Of a DNA stretch of 12,035 nt, positions 1 to 6,733 are shown piece after piece. The DNA is taken from positions 1-12,035 of the forward strand of contig CACGEL010000022.1 in NCBI GenBank assembly GCA_902572065.1. Reading direction: 5' to 3'. Both the position numbers and the translations under genes were made by a program. Position 1 is the first letter of the stretch, and every line of letters begins with the position of its first letter. Under the pieces are notes generated by a model that saw nothing but the letters and a program-made list of their open reading frames with translations, made no database searches and was not told where the DNA came from. This stretch comes from an uncultured Prochlorococcus sp. (GTDB taxonomy: Bacteria > Cyanobacteriota > Cyanobacteriia > PCC-6307 > Cyanobiaceae).

Positions 1-1218
1 AAGATTCTCGATAAAAGTATTTATTTCCTCTTGATTAGTAGTGAAGTTCATACTAACTCTAGCGGTCGAATTAATCCCGAGATGTCTATGCAGAGGTTGA
101 CAACAGTGGTGTCCACTTCTAATACAAATACCTTTAGAATCAAGAATTTCAGCAATATCGTTTGAATGTATTCCTTTTACATAGAAAGTTGCTAATGAAG
201 CTCTATTTGGGTCTATTTTTGGAGAAGGACCTATTATTTCAAGGCCCTCTATTTGGTTTAATTGTTCAAATAAATATTTAGTAATTGTCTTTTCATAGTC
301 TTTAATATTATCTAATCCAACATTGTTAATATATTTAATTGCTTCTGCTAATCCTATCGCTTCTGCAATGGCTGGTGTTCCTGCTTCAAATTTGTGAGGA
401 AGTTCCGCCCAAGTACTTGTCTCTTCATAAACATCTTGGATCATTTCACCACCACCAAAAAAAGGAGGAATTTTTTCTAGAATTTCTTTTTTAGACCACA
501 AAAATCCTATACCTGTTGGGCCAAACAATTTATGTCCTGAACCAGCAAGAAAATCTATCCCAAGATCATGAACATCTAGTTTTTGATGGGCTAAACTCTG
601 GCAAGCATCTAATAGGACTAAAGAACCCTTTTTTTTAGCTAATTTTGTTATTTCTTTGATTGGATTACAGCAACCTAAAGTGTTGCTTATGTGTAATAAG
701 CTTAATAATTTCGTCTTTGTTGTTAATTTTGACTTTAAATCATCCATATCTAATTTTCCATTTTGATCTATACCTACAAATTTGAGTTTACATTTATTTT
801 TCGTAGCTACCATTTGCCAGGGAACAATATTACTGTGATGTTCCATGATTGATAATAGAATTTCATCATTCTCTTTTAATGTGAATTCTCCCCATGATCT
901 TGCTGCTAAATTTATAGCTTCAGTCGCATTCCTTGTGAAAATTATTTCTTTTGTTGAATTAGCATTTACATATTTAGCAATTAAATATCTTGCGTGTTCA
1001 AATTCTTCTGTTGCTTTTGCACTTAATTGATGAGCGCCTCTGTGAACATTTGCATTGAAATTCCTATAATATTCATCAAGTTTCTCTAGAACTTGGATTG
1101 GTTTTTGGGTTGTTGCAGCGTGATCTAGATAAATAATTTTATTTTCACTTTTACAATTATTTTCTAATAAAGGAAAGTCTTTGTTATCTATTTTCGGTAT
1201 ATTCTGTATTGTTTCCAT
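1..1218 (-). CDS. sufS: SufS group II cysteine desulfurase (3' end outside window)
   Basis: This PLP enzyme takes sulphur from L-cysteine as a protein-bound persulphide, giving alanine, and feeds the SufBCD scaffold in the cytoplasm. The frame is open from an ATG at 1218 to the left edge, giving 406 codons with no stop. The family is usually a little over 410 residues, so about ten C-terminal residues are missing. Visible motifs are LDHAATTQKP near the N-terminus, the EHHSN segment, the PLP-ring aspartate in LLDACQS, the Schiff-base lysine in GSGHKLFGPTG (Lys230), and the active-site loop RSGHHCCQPLH with catalytic Cys372. A second cysteine follows directly at 373. The ATG shares its A with the sufD stop (TAATG), which suggests translational coupling. 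It is the last suf gene in the window. Family and role are certain; the C-terminus is not seen. Confidence 0.96.
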   Translation of the reverse strand, partial: METIQNIPKIDNKDFPLLENNCKSENKIIYLDHAATTQKPIQVLEKLDEYYRNFNANVHRGAHQLSAKATEEFEHARYLIAKYVNANSTKEIIFTRNATEAINLAARSWGEFTLKENDEILLSIMEHHSNIVPWQMVATKNKCKLKFVGIDQNGKLDMDDLKSKLTTKTKLLSLLHISNTLGCCNPIKEITKLAKKKGSLVLLDACQSLAHQKLDVHDLGIDFLAGSGHKLFGPTGIGFLWSKKEILEKIPPFFGGGEMIQDVYEETSTWAELPHKFEAGTPAIAEAIGLAEAIKYINNVGLDNIKDYEKTITKYLFEQLNQIEGLEIIGPSPKIDPNRASLATFYVKGIHSNDIAEILDSKGICIRSGHHCCQPLHRHLGINSTARVSMNFTTNQEEINTFIENL

Positions 1219-2435
1219 TAATTTTCTTTTAAAAGTTTATCAAGTAAATCCCATCTATCTTTTGAAATGGGAATACATGCAATTATTTCTTGGAAGTAAG
1301 AACTTAATTGTAGTTTACTGGCTTCTTCTAATGTGAGACCTCGTGATCTCATGTAGAAAAGTTCTTCTTCATTTAATTGAGAAATTGTTGCGCCATGTTT
1401 ACACTTTACGTTATCAGCAATTATTTCTAACTGAGGCTTAGTATCTATTTTTGCATGCTTAGATAAAAGTAAATTCCTGCTTAATTGTGATGCATCAGTT
1501 TGTTGAGCAATTTTCGGAACAATTATTGTACCCTCGAAAATAGCATGAGATTTATCGTCTGCTAAGGATTTATTAATCTGATCTAAAATTCCATGAGGTC
1601 CGTTAAATTGCATTTTTGTATAAGTAGCAATTTGGTCTTCATTTTTAGTTATTTGAATACCTTTTATAGTTGTTTTTGCATCTCCCTCAAATTGGTTAAT
1701 ACGGATTTCAAATCTTGCATAATTAAATTTGAAATGTAAGGATCCTAGAGTGTATTGACTTTTTGCTTTTTGTATTACATTTAAAGAATTTAATAAGTGA
1801 GATTTGTTTTTTCCATAAGAAACTACTCCATGATTGACCGAAGTATTTTCTTCTAAACATAAATAGGTTGATTGAGATAGTGCAGAGTTTTCGTTCCCAA
1901 GATTAATTTGTAATAAATCAACCTTGCAATGCTTTTCAAAAAATAAGATCAATGTTTTTGCATTAAAAGAGTTAGAGGTGGAAGCACTTAATATTTCTAT
2001 AGGGGGAATTTTATTTCCAGAAATATTTAAACCCAAGATATTTTTTTTAGAACTTAAACAATGATTAAGTAGATCACTCCAATGATCAGTTGGATCAACA
2101 ACAGAGATATTTTTTTTAATGTAGTTAACTATTTCTGAGTCTTTTAATTGTCTTATAGAATAATTTTCTTCTTCAAAATTAATTGAATTATTCTCGCCTA
2201 TTATTAATCTTATTATATTTTGAGACGCATCTTTATATGGGAAACTAACTTTAGATTCTTTTTTTTTATGTGAAAAATCTAAGAAATTTGAAAATTTAGA
2301 TTTATTAGAAAGTCTCCATAGTTCACTTTTGACATTTGGTAAAGGATTTATTTTTAATTTTTCAAGACAAATTTTTTGTATCTCTGATGGATTACTTAAT
2401 AGTTCATTTTTCTGCATTTCTTCAATGATGTTCAT
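1218..2435 (-). CDS. sufD: SufD, Fe-S cluster assembly scaffold subunit
   Basis: SufD pairs with SufB in the SufBC2D complex that builds nascent iron-sulphur clusters, and is also linked to iron entry. The 405-residue product has a poorly conserved N-terminal half and the typical beta-helix plus helical C-terminus. The key signature is VKCKHGATISQL, followed by the EEELFYMRSRG segment shared with SufB. His347 here aligns, by its distance from the surrounding motif, with the His360 known to matter in E. coli SufD. The ATG at 2435 lies 7 bases after the sufC stop, and its own stop overlaps the sufS start, so the operon is very tight. No strong Shine-Dalgarno sequence is visible. The SufD call rather than SufB rests on the CKHGAT motif, the short length and the gene order. 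Confidence 0.95.
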   Translation of the reverse strand: MNIIEEMQKNELLSNPSEIQKICLEKLKINPLPNVKSELWRLSNKSKFSNFLDFSHKKKESKVSFPYKDASQNIIRLIIGENNSINFEEENYSIRQLKDSEIVNYIKKNISVVDPTDHWSDLLNHCLSSKKNILGLNISGNKIPPIEILSASTSNSFNAKTLILFFEKHCKVDLLQINLGNENSALSQSTYLCLEENTSVNHGVVSYGKNKSHLLNSLNVIQKAKSQYTLGSLHFKFNYARFEIRINQFEGDAKTTIKGIQITKNEDQIATYTKMQFNGPHGILDQINKSLADDKSHAIFEGTIIVPKIAQQTDASQLSRNLLLSKHAKIDTKPQLEIIADNVKCKHGATISQLNEEELFYMRSRGLTLEEASKLQLSSYFQEIIACIPISKDRWDLLDKLLKEN

Positions 2436-2442
2436 TTATTTA

Positions 2443-3225
2443 TTATTCTCTTGAGAAATTATCGGTCCATTCATAACCATGTTTCTCAAGTTCAAGTGCA
2501 AGATCACTTTCTCCAGTTTTTATAATTTGACCATCAGACATTACATGAACATAATCAGGTTTTATTTCATCCAATAATCTTTGATAGTGAGTAATTAATA
2601 TAATTCCTGTTTTCTCATTAGATATCTTTTTAATACCAGAAGCAACTATTCTCAAGGCATCAATATCTAATCCTGAGTCGGTCTCATCTAGAATTGCAAT
2701 TTTCGGTTCTAATAATGCCATTTGTAATATTTCATTCCTTTTCTTTTCTCCACCTGAAAAACCTTGATTAATACTTCTTGATAAAAATGCAGAATCCATT
2801 TTTACTAAGTCTAGTTTTTCTTTTACTAAGTCTTCAAAGTCAAAAGTATCGAGTTCTTCTTTTTTAAGGAATTTTCTTCTTGCATTTGTTGCAACTCTAA
2901 GGAATTCAAGGTTACTAACACCCGGAATTTCAATTGGATATTGAAAACCTAGGAAAATTCCTGATTGAGCTCTTTCTTCTGGCTCTAAAGATTGAATATC
3001 TTCTCCCTTGAATTTTATTTCGCCTTTAGTGACTTTGTAAGAAGGATGACCCGCAATAATCTTTGAGAGTGTACTTTTGCCACAGCCATTCCTTCCCATA
3101 ATTGCATGAATCTCACCAGGATTAACTGATATGGTTACCCCTTTTAAAATTGGAAGATCTTCAGTAGATGCAAAAAGGTTATTTACTTCTAATATTGGAT
3201 CCAACTCTTTCGTTTTGCTTTGCAT
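2443..3225 (-). CDS. sufC: SufC, Fe-S assembly ABC-type ATPase
   Basis: SufC is the soluble ABC ATPase whose ATP-driven dimerisation reshapes SufB-SufD during cluster assembly. The product is 260 residues from the ATG at 3225. A GTG directly before it at 3228 could add one residue; ATG was chosen as the stronger start codon, since no Shine-Dalgarno sequence separates them. Motifs, numbered from the ATG: Walker [10 protein letters not shown] (44-52), Q-loop GFQYP (Gln95), signature FSGGEKKR (156-163), Walker B with DE at 180-181 followed by TDSGLD, and switch His213 in LITHYQRLL. The [12 protein letters not shown] run is typical of SufC and separates it from transporter ATPases. It has no membrane segment. 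It lies between sufB and sufD with gaps of 17 and 7 bases. Confidence 0.97.
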   Translation of the reverse strand: MQSKTKELDPILEVNNLFASTEDLPILKGVTISVNPGEIHAIMGRNGCGKSTLSKIIAGHPSYKVTKGEIKFKGEDIQSLEPEERAQSGIFLGFQYPIEIPGVSNLEFLRVATNARRKFLKKEELDTFDFEDLVKEKLDLVKMDSAFLSRSINQGFSGGEKKRNEILQMALLEPKIAILDETDSGLDIDALRIVASGIKKISNEKTGIILITHYQRLLDEIKPDYVHVMSDGQIIKTGESDLALELEKHGYEWTDNFSRE

Positions 3226-3242
3226 CACAATTTATAAATAAA

Positions 3243-4685
3243 CTAACCTACTGAACCTTCTAATTTGAGTGCAAGGAGCTTATCTGCTTCAGCTGCAAAT
3301 TCCATTGGCAGTTGATTGAATACATCTCTGCAAAAGCCACTTACCATCATTGATACTGCTTCTTCAAATGCAATACCTCTGCTTTGTAAATAAAAAAGTT
3401 GGTCTTCAGAAATTCTACATGTACTTGCTTCATGCTCAATTTCTGAATTTGGTTGTTGAGAATGTATATAAGGAAATGTATTCGCAGCAGCTTGATCACC
3501 TATTAGCATTGAATCACATTGACTGTAATTTCTTGATCCAACAGCTTTTGAACCCATTTTCACAAGACCTCTATAACTATTTACTGAATTCCCAGCACTA
3601 ATTCCTTTACTTACAATTGTTGATTTAGTTTTAGGACCAATGTGAATCATTTTTGTACCTGTATCGGCTTGTTGTAGGTTATTGGTAAGTGCTACAGAAT
3701 AGAATTCCCCTACCGATTCTTCTCCCAAAAGAAGGCAGCTAGGATATTTCCATGTTATGGCAGAGCCTGTTTCAACTTGAGACCAGCTTATCTTACTTCT
3801 CTTACCTAAACATTTCCCTCTTTTGGTGACAAAATTAAAAATTCCACCAACTCCCTCTTCATTGCCAGCATACCAATTTTGTACTGTTGAATATTTAATC
3901 GTGGCATCGTCTAAAGCGATAAGTTCAACAACGGCTGCGTGCAAAGTATTAGTATCGAACATTGGAGCGGTACATCCCTCCAGGTAGCTAACGGAGCTAG
4001 ATTCTTCTGCGATAATTAGAGTTCTTTCGAACTGACCAGAGTCACCACTATTGATCCTGAAATAAGATGAGAGATCCATAGGGCATTTAACCCCTTTTGG
4101 TATATAAACGAATGAACCATCACTAAAAACAGCAGAGTTTAATGCAGCAAAATAATTATCATTAGTCGGTACTACAGAGCCTAAATACCGTTCTATCAAA
4201 TCTGAGTGATCTTTGACTGCTTCACTTATAGAACAAAATATTACTCCATGCTCAGCTAGTTCTTTTCTGAAAGTTGTTGCGATAGAAACACTGTCAAATA
4301 CTGCATCTACAGCAACGTTTGTAAGTTTTTTTTGTTCAGTAAGGGGAATGCCTAATTTGTCAAAAGTTTCCAAGAGTTTTGGGTCAACTTCATCCAAACT
4401 AGAAATTTTTTCTTTTTGTTTTGGTGCAGAATAATAAATTATATCTTGATAATCAATTTTCTTATAACCTAACTCTGCCCAGTTAGGCTCTTGCATTTTT
4501 TGCCATTTCCTAAAGGCATTGAGTCTAAAATTAAGAAGATATTCAGGCTCCTCTTTTTTTGCTGAAATTAATCGAATCGTATCTTCACTTAGTCCTTTGG
4601 TAATTTTTTCAGTCTCAATATCGGTAACGAAACCATACTTGTATGGTTCAGATACAACATCTTTAACTAAATTTTCACTTATCAT
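3243..4685 (-). CDS. sufB: SufB, Fe-S cluster scaffold protein
   Basis: SufB is the main scaffold of the SufBC2D complex: it accepts persulphide sulphur and carries the new cluster. The product is 480 residues, normal for the cyanobacterial and plastid (ycf24) form. Recognisable segments are [61 protein letters not shown] and [11 protein letters not shown], ending in LEGSVG. Cys390 in NYSQCDSM lies 90 residues from the C-terminus, as does the acceptor Cys405 of E. coli SufB. No intein or other insertion is seen. It is the first gene of the operon, and its promoter must lie in the 98 bases shared with the divergent gene at 4784. The ATG at 4685 has no clear Shine-Dalgarno sequence. Confidence 0.97.
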   Translation of the reverse strand: MISENLVKDVVSEPYKYGFVTDIETEKITKGLSEDTIRLISAKKEEPEYLLNFRLNAFRKWQKMQEPNWAELGYKKIDYQDIIYYSAPKQKEKISSLDEVDPKLLETFDKLGIPLTEQKKLTNVAVDAVFDSVSIATTFRKELAEHGVIFCSISEAVKDHSDLIERYLGSVVPTNDNYFAALNSAVFSDGSFVYIPKGVKCPMDLSSYFRINSGDSGQFERTLIIAEESSSVSYLEGCTAPMFDTNTLHAAVVELIALDDATIKYSTVQNWYAGNEEGVGGIFNFVTKRGKCLGKRSKISWSQVETGSAITWKYPSCLLLGEESVGEFYSVALTNNLQQADTGTKMIHIGPKTKSTIVSKGISAGNSVNSYRGLVKMGSKAVGSRNYSQCDSMLIGDQAAANTFPYIHSQQPNSEIEHEASTCRISEDQLFYLQSRGIAFEEAVSMMVSGFCRDVFNQLPMEFAAEADKLLALKLEGSVG

Positions 4686-4783
4686 AATTTCTATGAATTT
4701 AGGCTATTACAATTAGTTTTCTATACTTTAACTAAATATGTGCCCAAAATTGAGTTTTTATCTTTAATTAAATTAAAAAATTA
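4686..4783. promoter_or_regulatory. Divergent promoter region between sufB and the unknown gene at 4784
   Basis: These 98 very AT-rich bases separate two divergent genes and must hold both promoters. On the minus strand TATAGA (4725-4720), with TTGGGC 16 bases upstream (4747-4742), is a weak promoter-like pair for sufB. A 15-base palindrome, TTTAATT-A-AATTAAA, covers 4763-4777 just before the ATG at 4784, but it is pure A/T and could be chance. The SufR operator as I recall it (CAAC-N6-GTTG) was not found here. Confidence 0.4.
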
Positions 4784-5146
4784 ATGTCTAATCAAACTAA
4801 TTCTTTTTCAAATCCTTTAAGCGATGCGATGGTTAAAAATATAGAGCAACTGAATTTACCCATAATTCAAAAGCATCATATAAGGCTACTGGCACATTGC
4901 CTTGAAATTTTTAAAGAGATATCAAAAGATGAAGTATCTTTTTTTGAAGAAAATGAGTGCCTTAGAGAATGGTGCTTTAAACAATCTCAAAAATTTAATG
5001 ATGAAGAATTTGATCAACTTTTTTACCAACAAATGTCTTCTGCTGCCAACAAATTAAATTCTTTCTCTAAAAATATTAAAAAAAAATTTAAAGACTTGGA
5101 TCTTGATGATTTAATTATTTTAGTCGAACAAGATCGGGCAAATTAA
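4784..5146 (+). CDS. Conserved-looking hypothetical protein, 120 residues, divergent from sufB
   Basis: I do not recognise a family. The product is soluble and apparently mostly helical, with no signal peptide and no membrane segment. Residues 1-15 are polar (Asn/Ser rich). Residues 20-50 look helical (IEQLNLPIIQKHHIRLLAHCLEIF in part). A charged middle follows and then a basic patch NIKKKFKDLDLDDL (97-110). There are three cysteines, at 39, 59 and 64 (C-x19-C-x4-C). This is not the four-cysteine layout of SufR, and no winged-helix region is apparent. The ATG at 4784 has no Shine-Dalgarno sequence and follows an A-rich leader. The codon and base composition match the neighbours, which supports a real gene. 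Its position opposite the suf operon suggests shared regulation or a role in Fe-S metabolism, but that is inference only. Confidence 0.8.
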   Translation: MSNQTNSFSNPLSDAMVKNIEQLNLPIIQKHHIRLLAHCLEIFKEISKDEVSFFEENECLREWCFKQSQKFNDEEFDQLFYQQMSSAANKLNSFSKNIKKKFKDLDLDDLIILVEQDRAN

Positions 5147-5289
5147 TATGAAGCGATCCCGAAGAAAAAATATATTTTTGTTGAGTTCTTAACAATTCAA
5201 GGTAATAAAATTTAAAAAAATAGAAAATTAATTGATAACTCGTAGATTTCTAAATTTGCTAAAAATGTAATTGTACCAACAAGTTCTAA

Positions 5290-5306
5290 GAAAATTGTCA
5301 ATTTTC
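5290..5306. promoter_or_regulatory. 17-base perfect palindrome, possible operator
   Basis: GAAAATTG-T-CAATTTTC has two 8-base arms around one central base. The spacing suits a dimeric DNA-binding protein better than an RNA hairpin, because the loop would be one base. It lies about 107 bases before the start of the DUF4912 gene. AT-rich DNA produces such palindromes by chance fairly often, so confidence is low. Confidence 0.3.
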
Positions 5307-5316
5307 AAAAATTCAA

Positions 5317-5346
5317 AGTAGTCAGAAGATCCTGACGACTGCTTTT
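5317..5346 (+). terminator. Hairpin with T-run (terminator or leader structure)
   Basis: The arms AGT-A-GTCAG (5317-5325) and CTGAC-G-ACT (5332-5340) pair with one A-G mismatch around the loop AAGATC. The bases GC and TTTT (5343-5346) follow. This is the most GC-balanced hairpin in the gap. It could end the transcript of the 120-residue gene, although it is 170 bases past that stop, or it could act as an attenuator or 5' UTR structure of the DUF4912 gene. Confidence 0.35.
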
Positions 5347-5398
5347 AATGTCCCGCAATCTTGAAAAAAAAAGAACATACTGATCCCAGGCAAATATT

Positions 5399-5403
5399 GG
5401 AGA
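5399..5403 (+). promoter_or_regulatory. Shine-Dalgarno site that decides the GTG start at 5413
   Basis: GGAGA ends 9 bases before GTG at 5413. No in-frame ATG exists between the upstream stop (TGA at 5362) and 5413, and the nearby ATG at 5420 is out of frame. This ribosome site is therefore the main support for the non-ATG start. Confidence 0.65.
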
Positions 5404-5412
5404 TTTAAAAAA

Positions 5413-6516
5413 GTGGTTGATGGGATCAAGAATAAAGAATATTTACTTAGTCTAACTCTCAGACAACTGCGTCAAGAAGCAAGTAAACTTTCTGTCCCCT
5501 TATACAGTAGAAAAACAAAAGCTGTACTGATTGACCTCATAATTAAATATCAAAAGAATTCCACAGACAAATATACCAAGACCTTAGTTTATAAGTCTCC
5601 TGAAAAAATTTCTGATCCTATTACTCAACCATCAAAAGAAGTAATTAATACTAAAGTAGTATTTTTGCCCAGAGATCCTGAATGGGCATATGTATTTTGG
5701 CAAATTTCCGAAAGTGATCGGGAAAAGGCTAAGTCTTTAGGTGCTAGTAAATTATGTTTGCGTTTGTTTGACGCTACGGGTGTTGGAGAAGGGCAATTAA
5801 ATCAGGGAACTTTAAGAGAAATTAATGTAGATAGCTATAGTACTGAATGGTATTTACCAATTCCTCTCGCAAATAGAGAATATAAGGTTGAATTAGGTTA
5901 TAAATATGGCTTTAAATGGATGTCATTAGCTTTTTCCTCTGTAAGTCATGTTCCTGGTTCTCAACCTTCGGAACAAATTTTAGATAAATTTGTTCCTTTT
6001 AATTTAGATGCACCACAATTAGAGCCTAATTCAACAATTCAAAGTCCTCAAGGACAAGAAGTTAATGGTTTGCATGAGCGTTTGTACAAGGCAGCAACAA
6101 GTTTCCCTAAAAGAAGAAAAGTAGGATCTGAGGAGTTTATGGAAGATATTAATACAGCAAATTTACAATCTAATCTTACTGATTCTGGTGCAGGTCAATG
6201 GGCTTCAGGCTTAAATGAATCTGGTGCTGGAATAGTTAAAAATAGGTCTTTCTGGTTAGTCGCTGATGCGGAATTAATTGTTTATGGAGCTACAGATCCA
6301 TCTGCAAAATTAACTATTGGTGAAGAAGAAGTTCCTTTGGCTGCTGATGGTACCTTTAGACTTCAAGTCCCTTTTAGGGATGGATCTCAAAAATACGAAA
6401 TTAAAGCTGTTGATGCTTCAGGTGATCAAGAAAAAAGCATCACAATGAAATTTGATAGAGTTACTCCTCTTGACGATACAAATCAGAAATATAATGGTGA
6501 GACAGAATGGTTTTAA
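5413..6516 (+). CDS. DUF4912 domain protein with Rho-N/SAP-like N-terminus
   Basis: The function is unknown. The 367-residue product appears to have three parts. Residues 14-45 (LTLRQLRQEASKLSVPLYSR and following) resemble the Rho-N/SAP-type helical module that can bind nucleic acid. Residues 80-180 match my memory of DUF4912: KVVFLPRDPEWAYVFWQIS, then a beta-rich stretch with LCLRLFDATGV, EWYLPIPLANREYKVELGY and a final SHV. A low-complexity linker (185-275) leads to a beta-rich C-terminal module (278-347, SFWLVADAELIVYGATDPSA to SITMKF) that looks Ig-like. There is no signal peptide or membrane helix, so it is probably cytoplasmic. The start is GTG with a good Shine-Dalgarno site. The 56-residue gene follows 13 bases after the stop, then pgm, so a link to carbohydrate metabolism is possible but unproven. 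Confidence 0.88.
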   Translation: MVDGIKNKEYLLSLTLRQLRQEASKLSVPLYSRKTKAVLIDLIIKYQKNSTDKYTKTLVYKSPEKISDPITQPSKEVINTKVVFLPRDPEWAYVFWQISESDREKAKSLGASKLCLRLFDATGVGEGQLNQGTLREINVDSYSTEWYLPIPLANREYKVELGYKYGFKWMSLAFSSVSHVPGSQPSEQILDKFVPFNLDAPQLEPNSTIQSPQGQEVNGLHERLYKAATSFPKRRKVGSEEFMEDINTANLQSNLTDSGAGQWASGLNESGAGIVKNRSFWLVADAELIVYGATDPSAKLTIGEEEVPLAADGTFRLQVPFRDGSQKYEIKAVDASGDQEKSITMKFDRVTPLDDTNQKYNGETEWF

Positions 6517-6529
6517 ATAAGGAAATTTA

Positions 6530-6700
6530 ATGCTTAAAAAAATTGTTGCTTTTACACCTTTATTTGGCGCTTTAGCTTTTCCTCTTATAGTTCCTATTAC
6601 AATTTCTAAATTTGGAATTAATTATGGAATTTTAAGTGCACTATTTATTTCTTCTGTATGGTTTATCGCTATGTTAAGAACATCCGAAATGCCTCATTAA
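6530..6700 (+). CDS. Small two-helix membrane protein, 56 residues
   Basis: I do not recognise a family. The frame runs from ATG at 6530 to TAA at 6698-6700. An AAGGA Shine-Dalgarno site at 6519-6523 sits 6 bases upstream of the start, which supports translation. After the basic start MLKKI, two hydrophobic segments can be seen, about residues 5-25 (with three prolines) and 30-49 (ILSALFISSVWFIAML). They are joined by a short KFGIN turn, and the protein ends RTSEMPH. By the positive-inside rule the lysines at 3-4 and Arg50 would place both ends in the cytoplasm, giving a hairpin topology. It lies 13 bases after the DUF4912 gene and 33 before pgm, so it is probably co-transcribed with both. 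No function can be assigned. Confidence 0.78.
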   Translation: MLKKIVAFTPLFGALAFPLIVPITISKFGINYGILSALFISSVWFIAMLRTSEMPH

Positions 6701-6733
6701 TTTAGTTAGATTTTTTTAAGTATTATAAAAATC

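Larger units (their letters stand above)
5147..5412 (+). other. 266-base intergenic leader before the DUF4912 gene
   Basis: No gene-sized reading frame is present; the longest start-to-stop run noted is 14 codons at 5148-5192. The stretch holds an AT palindrome around 5165-5179, a possible -10 element TAAAAT at 5206-5211, a 17-base perfect palindrome (5290-5306) and a hairpin with a short T-run (5317-5346). It is much longer than the other gaps on this strand (13-34 bases). The promoter of the downstream gene run, and perhaps a regulatory 5' UTR or small RNA, therefore probably lies here. I recognise no known riboswitch or Prochlorococcus small RNA motif. Confidence 0.5.

Noticed and set aside
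845..1030. 61-codon plus-strand frame
   Set aside because: It lies inside sufS on the other strand, where the PLP-enzyme motifs are continuous.
4686..4783. SufR operator between sufB and the divergent gene
   Set aside because: No CAAC-N6-GTTG pattern was found; only weak AT palindromes are present.
5134..5162. TCGGG/CCCGA inverted repeat as terminator of the 120-residue gene
   Set aside because: The stem has only five pairs with a 19-base loop, and the stretch after it is A-rich rather than a T-run.
5148..5192. 14-codon frame (MKRSRRKNIFLLSS) as a leader peptide
   Set aside because: No Shine-Dalgarno site, very short, and expected by chance in this composition.
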